NCBI GenBank assembly: GCA_903884125.1
Contig: CAISDR010000284.1
Location: forward strand, 1-11,971
Length of the DNA stretch: 11,971 nucleotides
From: an uncultured bacterium
GTDB lineage: Bacteria; Pseudomonadota; Alphaproteobacteria; CAISDR01
Direction: 5' to 3'
Part shown: piece by piece, positions 6,011 through 11,971 of the stretch
Numbering within the stretch: position 1 is the first letter of the stretch
How the letters are laid out: the number at the start of each line of letters is the position of its first letter
Made by a program: the position numbers and the translations under genes
Notes under the pieces: model-generated
What the model was told of the DNA's origin: nothing
Database searches by the model: none
The model's input: only the letters and a program-made list of their open reading frames with translations

Positions 6011-7285
6011 TCAAAGCATTTTGTACCGAATAGGAACAGTTTTCGGCCCGCAAACGAAATTCGCATTCATAAGCTTTGGTTCACCATCCAGCTCGAATGA
6101 CTGCAACCTTGGCAGCAGTTCTTCCCACAGAATGCGCATTTCCATGCGGCCCAGATGCTGGCCCAGGCAGATATGAGCGCCATAGCCAAATGCAAGATGT
6201 CTGTTCGGTGTGCGCCCCACTTCAAATTCAAACGGGTTTTCAAATACCAGCTCGTCCCGATTTCCTGATGGATAAGACAGCATCAGCCAGTCCCCCGCTG
6301 CAATCTTCTGATCGCCAACTTCTGTATCAGCAGTAGCCGTCCGCATAAAATGTTTGACCGGGGTAACCCAGCGAATGGATTCCTCGATAAAAGAATTAAG
6401 CAGTGTGGGATCTGCCTTAAGACGTGCAAACTGATCCGGACGTTCAGCAAGGGCCCACAGACCGCCCGCAGTTGTGTTCGATGTTGTGTCGTGTCCGGCT
6501 GTTGCGGCGATGATATAATAGGACATCGCTTCCAGATGCCCCAGCGGCTGACCATTGATCTTGCCATTTGCAATAACGCTGCACAGATCCTCGCGCGCAT
6601 TGACCCGCCGGTCTTCCGTGATGGCCGCAAAATAATTCATGAAATCCATAACGACTGCCTGAATTGTATCGACCCCTTCAGAGTAGTTCGTGATTTCCTT
6701 GCCACTGCGGTTCAGATCAGGATCCGCGCTGCCGAATAATTCCTGCGTCAGACGAAGCATGCGTGGCTCATCGGATTCCGGCACACCCATCACTTCCATC
6801 ACAACATGCAGCGGATATAGAAAAGCAACATCGCGGGCAAAATCACACCTGCCGCCCAATCGCGCCATATTGTCGACAAACCCACGGGCAATTTCGCGAA
6901 TGCGTGCTTCCAGTTTGCGCAGATTCTGCGGCATGAACCAGGACTGGGTCAGATGCCGATACTGAAAATGGTCAGGATTATCCATTTGCACAAGTGCGCG
7001 CACCAGATGTGGCGAACCACCCATCATGTCGCGTACTTTTCTATCGGCCTCTATTGTGGTGAGCGTTGCTGACCGATCGCCATTGTGAAAAAGATCGTTC
7101 TGTCTTTCGATCGCCAATATATCAGCGTGTCGTGTGACGACCCAGAAGGGATCATATCCCTTGGGCTGGGCAATTGCCAACGGCGCCTCACGTCGAAGAA
7201 AACGAAAAGCATCGTCAACAATCTTGCCATTTCCATAGGCTCTTGGATCGACAATGGTTTCAGCGATATCCTGCGGGATGAACAT
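6011..7285 (-). CDS. Cytochrome P450 (soluble bacterial type)
   Basis: This 424-aa haem-thiolate monooxygenase has no N-terminal membrane anchor, as in three-component bacterial P450s. The I-helix oxygen-activation motif is AGHDTT (263-268), the K-helix ExxR is E302-R305, and the haem loop FGYGAHICLG (366-375) has C373 as thiolate ligand. HFQYRHLTQSWFMPQNLRKLE (about 106-126) is the typical C-helix region. It would hydroxylate a hydrophobic substrate such as a terpene, steroid, fatty acid or aromatic compound. The overall look is of sphingomonad catabolic P450s, but I cannot assign a CYP family. The start is ATG 7283-7285, with AGGAG eight bases upstream. Rubredoxin follows after 17 nt. No [2Fe-2S] ferredoxin or ferredoxin reductase gene is nearby. 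The acyl-CoA dehydrogenase gene further along might serve the same catabolism, but it is not linked in an operon. Confidence 0.95.
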   Translation of the reverse strand: MFIPQDIAETIVDPRAYGNGKIVDDAFRFLRREAPLAIAQPKGYDPFWVVTRHADILAIERQNDLFHNGDRSATLTTIEADRKVRDMMGGSPHLVRALVQMDNPDHFQYRHLTQSWFMPQNLRKLEARIREIARGFVDNMARLGGRCDFARDVAFLYPLHVVMEVMGVPESDEPRMLRLTQELFGSADPDLNRSGKEITNYSEGVDTIQAVVMDFMNYFAAITEDRRVNAREDLCSVIANGKINGQPLGHLEAMSYYIIAATAGHDTTSNTTAGGLWALAERPDQFARLKADPTLLNSFIEESIRWVTPVKHFMRTATADTEVGDQKIAAGDWLMLSYPSGNRDELVFENPFEFEVGRTPNRHLAFGYGAHICLGQHLGRMEMRILWEELLPRLQSFELDGEPKLMNANFVCGPKTVPIRYKML

Positions 7286-7455
7286 TGGCCGTCTCCTCGC
7301 AATCTTTTTCTGATCACCATGTTGCCGGGATATTGTCGTTCACGTCATTAGACAGGATGCCGCAGGTTTTTTGCGACTGGTTCGCGAAAATATTGCCTAG
7401 TCATTATCACACGCTTCTCATTTCAAAAGACCACATTGCCAATTGGACAAATCAG
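7286..7455. promoter_or_regulatory. Upstream region of the P450-rubredoxin operon
   Basis: This 170-bp stretch has no gene on either strand. It must contain the P450 promoter (minus strand) and perhaps the old promoter of the pseudogene (plus strand). Short perfect palindromes are TTCGCGAA at 7381-7388 and CCAATTGG at 7439-7446. I see no convincing -35/-10 pair. Confidence 0.35.
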
Positions 7456-7468
7456 ATGAATCATCTGA
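7452..7468. promoter_or_regulatory. 17-bp perfect palindrome, possible operator
   Basis: TCAGATGA and TCATCTGA are perfect inverted arms around one central A. The element overlaps the former start codon (ATG 7456) of the decayed dehydrogenase gene and lies about 170 bp upstream of the P450 start. Its size and symmetry suit a dimeric repressor of TetR or GntR type, but no regulator gene is in the window. The role is inferred from shape and position. Confidence 0.35.
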
Positions 7469-7758
7469 ATGCGCTGCGCGCCTAAGTCGGAGAAAGTGGC
7501 GTCCCTGATCATCAACACGTGGCGACATGATCTGCGGGCATATTTCGACCAGACAAGCTGACGGCAATGTTCTTGGTGCGCCCTGTCAGCACAGCAGAAG
7601 TTGCTGCGGTATTGCGCTGGTGTAGTGATCAGAACATTTCAGTTGTTGCTCAGGGCGGACTTACCGGTCTGGTCCATGGTGCCGATGCCAGCCCGGATGA
7701 ACTTATCCTGGCGCTTGAGCGTATGCGTCAAATTGAAATGATTGATCCTGCACAGTGT
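7456..7758 (+). pseudogene. Decayed 5' fragment of an FAD-linked 2-hydroxy-acid dehydrogenase gene (GlcD/D-lactate dehydrogenase type)
   Basis: The frame from ATG 7456 reads MNHLNALRA, then TAA (7483-7485), then VGESGVPDH, which matches the usual N terminus of this family (LxALRAxVGExGVL). Homology then moves to another frame, TWRHDLRAYFDQT (about 7517-7555), and returns to the first frame at about 7555. From there it continues through LVRPVSTAEVAAVLRWC, VVAQGGLTGLVHGA (the FAD pyrophosphate loop) and LALERMRQIEMIDPAQ. Intact proteins have about 460-480 residues; here homology ends after roughly 100, at the stop codon of the minus-strand ATPase gene (7759-7761). At least one nonsense change, two frame changes and a 3' truncation make it a clear pseudogene. 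The shortened reading frame from ATG 7567 to 7791 is not a plausible protein. No 3' remainder was found beyond the ATPase gene. Confidence 0.82.
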
Positions 7759-10062
7759 TCATGGTTTGCACACTTCTCTAATTCTTTTTAGATGAACTGG
7801 ATCCACATGCTCAATCAAGTCCAGCAATGTCGTCGCGGCCTGACGCGACTCTTCAACCGTCATGGACGAAAACGATAGTAGATCATCATGATTGTCAGAA
7901 TGTGATTCTGTCTGGGACAGCCGCTCAAGCGCAGATAGGCGATCGGTATCAAAACCTGGATAGAACCGCGCAATTGCATCAATCTTTCCCACAAATCCCT
8001 CACTTCCAGGGTATTTGAAGGTGAGAAATACATCCAGAACCCGTCTTAGCACATTGGGCATAATATAGCCGTGATCAAAGCAATCCTGAGCGTTATTCAC
8101 AAAACGCAAAACATGGCTAAAAAGAAAATGATATTCAGATTCGTATTCCCGCAACAGCTTGGACATTTCGATGATATTTGACGAGCGTGTTTTTTGTCCG
8201 GCGGGAACGCACACATCAATAAAAAGAAAGGTAGCTGTCGGGTTGCTTTTGTTTTTACTCGGATGAAACTGCTTCCACGCCTTCTTAAATTCGTTCATGC
8301 ATTGCAGATTGTGAGTCATAACAAAAACCTGAGCAGCATCGCGCAGTCGTTTTTTTATTAGCGCACAAGCATAATTTAGTGCTTTTGTATCGAGGCTCGA
8401 CACCGGATCATCGACCACAACGATCAGATTTTTCAGCTTGCGCCCCTCGGCTTCAAGTGATGACAGGAAATACGAAATGGCAATTGCCATCTTCTCGCCT
8501 TCGCTGGGCGGTCCCTTGATCGGATTGCCATAGCGATGCAGTTCATAACCTTGCGATATAGGATGAATCGTCAGTTCGTTATGCCCAAGGTAAGATGCAA
8601 CAAGTTCATTAATGGCTGTGGCTGCTGGTGCATGTGCTCTTATCTGCCGGCGCAGTCTTTCTGCTTCTTCGGAAAGGGTGGAAATTTCTTTCGCTAAATC
8701 ATTACATTTTAATTTTGCCTTATCCACCTCATCGAGGTGTTTTTCATATGTTTCCAAACATTCAGCTACAAAGTGTTTTCTGATAGCGACTTCAGCCTTG
8801 GTTTTTTCATTGGAAAAATCCTTGACGATTGTATTGTGCTCCAGGATCGCTGAATTTATTGCATCCATGGCAATTGCCATTGATGAAATCGTATTATCCC
8901 GGTTGGCCATCTCGGCCAATACAGACAAGTCACTTGGTGTCGCAGGGTGTTTTTGTTTTTTATTTAATATCTTTTCAAGGTTAGACAAAAAAGCATGAAT
9001 CTTTTGCGACCCGCTTAGAAACTCAGATCGATTTTCGCGATAACTTTCGCGCATTTCTGCGACCAACGCATCTGCGGACGGTATTATCGTAGGTAACCGG
9101 AAGATTTCCGCAATCAGAGCCTTGAGCTCGTCGGCTGTTTTATTGAGACGATCAATGAAGTCATCAATGTGTGAATCGAATTCGGACGCAAGCCGATCCG
9201 ACCGTTCGTTGGAAATATGATTGCCACAAAACAGACAATCATCGCGCGCATTTTCCTTATGAAATTCATGGCCATGCTTTAGCCAGATCAGCATTTCGGG
9301 ATATTGCCTCAATTCATTTAACGAAACATTTGTTATCGACTGACCGCAGATTTCAATCGTGTCCTGAAACGCTTTTGCTATTCGGGAAATATCAAAAGCT
9401 ATATTGGTCAGGCTGTGCAGCGGCACGTCACGACGTCTGATGTCAACCAGCGCGTTCAGTTTGGTATCTGAAAGTGTTATAAGATTGCTTTCTTTCCAAC
9501 TTTCATAATCGTTAGCAAGATTGGGCGCCTCATATTTTCGGCCGGCCAGATAAAGATGTGATGCTGTAGCCTTTGCCCGTTCTCTTTTGAAAATAGCAAA
9601 AGCATTTTCGGCACCCTTTGCACCAGTATCTGCTGTGATCTTCTTCAGCTGCTTTTCAAATATTTTGTGTTCAATGTTCGCAAGTCTGGCAGCAGCATCT
9701 GCCTGATTTGCACCGATATAAAACACTGGGTTAGCAAGCCCGGCAGTCCATCGCAAATTTTTTTCGATGAAATCTTCATTAAAGACGAACAGCCGCTGTT
9801 CAAGGCCATTTGAATTTTTTGGATAGCCAAATCGAGTCTGATCTGTAAGTTCAAGCTCAAATGAACACGCGCCGGGCAAACGATCATCCAGGGTGCCATG
9901 CTGTAGACTAGAAAAAAGTCGCGATAACGTGCTTTTGCCTGATCCATTAAAACCATAGATAAGATTATATCTGCGTAACTCTAAGCTAGGTGAGTTACCG
10001 TCCCGGTCGGCAAAAATGCCCATTCCACGCATCAATTGAATTTCTGAAATGATCGCAGACAT
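7759..10062 (-). CDS. RloC/PrrC-like ABC-type ATPase (AAA_13 family), candidate anticodon nuclease
   Basis: This 767-aa protein has a split ABC ATPase: Walker A GFNGSGKST (37-45), a signature-like SEGEK (520-524), Walker B plus D-loop VVVDDPVSSLD (548-558) and the H-switch MTHN (582-585). Between them lie long charged helices (about 120-480) with a central C276-LF-C279 pair, as in Rad50 and RloC zinc hooks. The C-terminal 150 residues carry PNVLRRVLDVFL (669-680) and TESHSDNHDD (718-727). These resemble the Arg-x3-Glu...His nuclease site of PrrC/RloC, which cut tRNA anticodon loops, but with Asp677 in place of Glu. The C terminus looks complete. Start ATG 10060-10062 has GAGCGAG upstream. The gene is AT-richer than its neighbours and abuts a broken metabolic gene, which suggests transfer. 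No hsd genes are nearby. The fold is well supported; nuclease activity is inference. Confidence 0.85.
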   Translation of the reverse strand: MSAIISEIQLMRGMGIFADRDGNSPSLELRRYNLIYGFNGSGKSTLSRLFSSLQHGTLDDRLPGACSFELELTDQTRFGYPKNSNGLEQRLFVFNEDFIEKNLRWTAGLANPVFYIGANQADAAARLANIEHKIFEKQLKKITADTGAKGAENAFAIFKRERAKATASHLYLAGRKYEAPNLANDYESWKESNLITLSDTKLNALVDIRRRDVPLHSLTNIAFDISRIAKAFQDTIEICGQSITNVSLNELRQYPEMLIWLKHGHEFHKENARDDCLFCGNHISNERSDRLASEFDSHIDDFIDRLNKTADELKALIAEIFRLPTIIPSADALVAEMRESYRENRSEFLSGSQKIHAFLSNLEKILNKKQKHPATPSDLSVLAEMANRDNTISSMAIAMDAINSAILEHNTIVKDFSNEKTKAEVAIRKHFVAECLETYEKHLDEVDKAKLKCNDLAKEISTLSEEAERLRRQIRAHAPAATAINELVASYLGHNELTIHPISQGYELHRYGNPIKGPPSEGEKMAIAISYFLSSLEAEGRKLKNLIVVVDDPVSSLDTKALNYACALIKKRLRDAAQVFVMTHNLQCMNEFKKAWKQFHPSKNKSNPTATFLFIDVCVPAGQKTRSSNIIEMSKLLREYESEYHFLFSHVLRFVNNAQDCFDHGYIMPNVLRRVLDVFLTFKYPGSEGFVGKIDAIARFYPGFDTDRLSALERLSQTESHSDNHDDLLSFSSMTVEESRQAATTLLDLIEHVDPVHLKRIREVCKP

Positions 10063-10359
10063 CTCGCTCGCTCACCGTCACATTCAAATAACCCCATATT
10101 AGTACTAACTTTAGCGGTAATAAAAACACAGCACAAGATAAGATATATAAAATTCTGACAATAATATTTGGGTATTAATCAGAGCTCAGCCCTACAACCT
10201 TGCAATTGTAATTTCAGCGTTAACTATTTGTCTTCCGGTGACCAATGATTGCAGTGATGGGGAGAGCAAATTGTGCGCCAGACCCGAATGATTCGCCGAT
10301 ATTTAAGCTGACAGCATCCAAGGTCAGATCGGGCAATCAGAGCTAATGGCTAGGCAAAC
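10063..10359. other. Intergenic region upstream of the ATPase gene and downstream of the acyl-CoA dehydrogenase gene
   Basis: The part next to the ATPase gene is very AT-rich (20 G+C in bases 10081-10140), in contrast to the flanking genome. I found no insertion-sequence ends, no tRNA and no recognisable continuation of the truncated dehydrogenase. Near 10219-10340 the minus strand holds an in-frame stretch of about 36 codons (LPDLTLDAVSLNIGESFGSG) without ATG or homologue that I know. It may be a gene remnant or chance. Confidence 0.4.
10135..10161 (-). promoter_or_regulatory. Possible promoter of the ATPase gene
   Basis: On the minus strand TTGTCA (10156-10161) is five of six to a -35 box, and TATCTT (10135-10140) lies 15 bp downstream as a weak -10, inside an AT-rich stretch about 75 bp before the start codon. 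Spacing is short and alphaproteobacterial promoters often deviate, so this is only a candidate. Confidence 0.22.
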
Positions 10360-11547
10360 CTAAAGCCTTCCGATAATTGCCTTGGCCAGAACATTCCGAT
10401 GTGTTTCATTGGTGCCGGAATAAATGCTTGCTGCGCGTGTCGCCAGATATTTCGATGTTGCATGGCCACCGGCAGCCAGGCTGTCGGCGCTGTGCTGACC
10501 GCCTTCCTTTGCCAGCGAAAAAAATCCTGCCGCAGTCAGTCCAAACTCACTGATTGCCTGATGCAGCTCGCTAGCAAGAAGTTTAAGCAATGACGGAACA
10601 CGGTCGTCATCATCGCCAAGTCTGCCCTCGGCCAAAAGGCGCAATTCCAGCGTTTCAATTGCCGTCAGGCGAATCTCACACTCAGCCTTCTGGATCATAA
10701 ATGCTGGATCGCTGGAAAGACCATTCAACTGTCCAGTGCGCATGGCAGAACGAAGCGACCGTCGCAAAGTACCGGATGTGGTATTGTTCGAGCGCGCATA
10801 ACGCATAAGTATTTTGGCAACCGCCCACCCATCGCACTCAGCACCTACTCTGTTGCTGATTGGCACCCGCACGTCATCAAATATGACTTCGGCAAATTCA
10901 GCATCACCATTCAGCATGGATATAGGTCGGATGTTCACACCGGGAGAATTCATATCCAGCAGTAGAAACGTGATCCCTTCCTGGGGCTTGCCGGTATTGC
11001 GGGTTCGGGCCAGCAGAAACATTTTGTTCGAATTGCCAGCGCCGGTGGTCCAGATCTTGGTCCCATTCAACAGATAGAAACTTCCATCCGGTACCGCCCT
11101 GCATGCCAGCGCTGCAAGATCGGACCCGGCATTAGGTTCGGAAAAGCCCTGACACCAAAGATCCTCGCCATCAAGGATGCGCGGCAGAAATCGCTTGCAA
11201 AGATGATCATCGCCAATGTGGATCAGCAACGGACCCAACGCCCGAATGCCGGAAGCTGATAGAATCGGTGCATCATTTTCAGCCAACATGCGGTCAAAAA
11301 GGTATCTCTGCTGAAGGGACCATCCTGTTCCGCCAAATGAAGCAGGCCAGGCGGGTGCAATCCATCCCTGCCGGAACAGCCTTTGGTGCCATTCGCGCGA
11401 AGCGCCGATCTCGGTGTGTACACCGGTCGTCCGTTGACCGGCGGCCCGCAGGTCATCAGTCAGCGCGCGATCCAGAAAAGCCTGAACTTCGCTTCGGAAT
11501 GCAAGATCCTGGGGCCTGAGGGATTTATGGGAAACAGGGCTACTCAA
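10360..11547 (-). CDS. Acyl-CoA dehydrogenase family protein
   Basis: This FAD-dependent acyl-CoA dehydrogenase homologue (395 aa) would catalyse alpha,beta-desaturation of an acyl-CoA. Numbered from the chosen TTG start, the signature CQGFSEPNAGSDLA is at 132-145, the flavin-contacting IWTTGAGNSN at 165-174, the FDDVRVP strand at 223-229 and the C-terminal IYSGTNETHRNVLA at about 375-388. By eye, the usual catalytic Glu in the YEGT loop is Ser377, and the alternative helix-G Glu (GW...LxxER) is Ala251. The enzyme may use another base, or be the non-catalytic half of a heteromeric dehydrogenase. The TTG start at 11545-11547 is chosen because AGGGGG precedes it by four bases. The upstream ATG at 11563-11565 adds six residues but has no ribosome site. 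No adjacent partner subunit or beta-oxidation gene is in the window. Confidence 0.88.
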   Translation of the reverse strand: MSSPVSHKSLRPQDLAFRSEVQAFLDRALTDDLRAAGQRTTGVHTEIGASREWHQRLFRQGWIAPAWPASFGGTGWSLQQRYLFDRMLAENDAPILSASGIRALGPLLIHIGDDHLCKRFLPRILDGEDLWCQGFSEPNAGSDLAALACRAVPDGSFYLLNGTKIWTTGAGNSNKMFLLARTRNTGKPQEGITFLLLDMNSPGVNIRPISMLNGDAEFAEVIFDDVRVPISNRVGAECDGWAVAKILMRYARSNNTTSGTLRRSLRSAMRTGQLNGLSSDPAFMIQKAECEIRLTAIETLELRLLAEGRLGDDDDRVPSLLKLLASELHQAISEFGLTAAGFFSLAKEGGQHSADSLAAGGHATSKYLATRAASIYSGTNETHRNVLAKAIIGRL

Positions 11548-11551
11548 ATTT

Positions 11552-11557
11552 CCCCCT
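11552..11557 (-). promoter_or_regulatory. Ribosome binding site that favours a TTG start for the acyl-CoA dehydrogenase
   Basis: On the minus strand AGGGGG is followed after AAAT by TTG (11545-11547). The only upstream ATG (11563-11565) follows AAGCCAACCCC, which has no Shine-Dalgarno. The site falls inside the reading frame that would start at that ATG. Confidence 0.45.
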
Positions 11558-11565
11558 TGCCGCAT

Positions 11566-11971
11566 TGGGGTTGGCTTAATGTAGTGGCCCAGAATAAGTG
11601 TTATCGACCAAATGGAATTGATTCATATCAACGCGCCAGGAAAGCTGTGGATAGCTGTTTGTCATCACCGCGCCTAATCCTAAAGTTTCAATTCACTTTC
11701 CAATGGATCGAAGGACTCTAAAAATCGCATGGAACAATCAACAGACTTGAATCCAAAGTCTGCGCAGCAAGCAAGCGGGCTCAAACATGGAAGGTAGGAC
11801 GGTAATGCTTATACCGAACCTGCGTCCAACCCAGCGCGGCATAAACCCCTTATCCTGTTGCGCGACTGTTTGCTGAGCCAAATTTTGCGATCTTCGGGTT
11901 ATCGGGTTTACTACCAAGAAAAAACCAAGTAATTATTCAGATACGGTAGTTAATTTGACGATCTTGTTGAA
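11566..11971. other. 406-bp stretch without a convincing gene
   Basis: This region lies upstream of the acyl-CoA dehydrogenase and should carry its promoter, though no good box pair was found. Structures seen are a perfect 7-bp hairpin CAGACTT/AAGTCTG (11742-11748, 11756-11762), a short CGGTA/TACCG hairpin just right of 11795, and a small tandem TCGGGTTA/TCGGGTTT (11894-11909). All three frames read in from the right end on the minus strand stop within about 40 bases. No tRNA or known structured RNA was recognised. Confidence 0.4.
11738..11842 (-). CDS. Weak small ORF (34 codons), hypothetical
   Basis: It runs from ATG 11840-11842, preceded by AGGATAAGGGG, to TGA 11738-11740. The product begins MPRWVGRRFGISITVLPSMF and ends in a Cys. 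Many Arg and Trp residues and no known domain. The purine-rich leader is the only support beyond an open frame. A perfect hairpin (11742-11762) covers its last codons. It may equally be chance in a non-coding region. Confidence 0.15.
   Translation of the reverse strand: MPRWVGRRFGISITVLPSMFEPACLLRRLWIQVC

Noticed and set aside
7567..7791. Open frame of 74 codons as a short FAD-binding protein
   Set aside because: It is the middle of a broken dehydrogenase gene: homology exists upstream in the same and another frame, and its last 11 codons run into the tail of the opposite-strand ATPase gene. It has no substrate domain.
8612..8998. Plus-strand frame of 128 codons inside the ATPase gene
   Set aside because: Antisense to the coiled-coil region; its composition is what the complement of the ATPase codons would give.
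10063..10359. Remaining 3' part of the truncated dehydrogenase or target-site repeats on the far side of the ATPase gene
   Set aside because: I read all frames and found no dehydrogenase motifs, and no repeat matching the 7740-7765 junction was visible.
11933..11971. Possible C-terminal end of a minus-strand gene entering from the right edge
   Set aside because: Only 12 codons before the TAA stop, with no recognisable motif; all other frames also stop within 40 bases, so chance is as good an explanation.

Overview
The window looks like chromosome from an alphaproteobacterium, most likely a sphingomonad (Sphingopyxis, Sphingorhabdus or Novosphingobium type). The evidence is the glutathione-dependent formaldehyde genes, a catabolic P450 and acyl-CoA dehydrogenase set, a fucose-permease-like transporter of a clade I associate with this group, moderate GC (about 55 % in hand-counted lines) and a palindromic intergenic repeat I associate with alphaproteobacteria. 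Genus is inference.

Layout. 1-98: last codons of a diguanylate-cyclase-like (GGDEF) gene. 221-2194: a two-gene formaldehyde detoxification operon, frmA (class III alcohol dehydrogenase) then fghA (S-formylglutathione hydrolase). It is closed by a roughly 100-bp paired-hairpin repeat that begins in the fghA stop codon and ends at the stop of the convergent LysE-family exporter gene. 2298-3211, minus strand: a small charged protein of unknown function followed by the LysE/RhtB exporter. 3343-4644, plus strand, divergent from that pair: a sugar MFS transporter. 4671-7285, minus strand: a cytochrome P450, a rubredoxin 17 nt behind it, and after 171 nt a nitronate-monooxygenase-family flavoprotein. 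The P450-rubredoxin pair suggests that the rubredoxin is the electron donor.

7456-7758, plus strand: a decayed 5' fragment of an FAD-linked 2-hydroxy-acid dehydrogenase gene, with an early stop, frame changes and its 3' part gone. It abuts, tail to tail, the 767-aa gene at 7759-10062 (minus). That gene is AT-richer than its neighbours and encodes an ABC-type ATPase with a central CxxC and a C-terminal region resembling the PrrC/RloC anticodon nucleases. This is the best candidate in the window for a horizontally acquired defence or stress-response gene. It stands alone, with no restriction-modification genes, integrase or tRNA in view.

10360-11547, minus strand: an acyl-CoA dehydrogenase homologue that by eye lacks an acidic residue at both usual catalytic-base positions. 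11566-11971 has no convincing gene, only small hairpins and one weak small ORF.

No rRNA, tRNA, CRISPR array or insertion sequence was seen.
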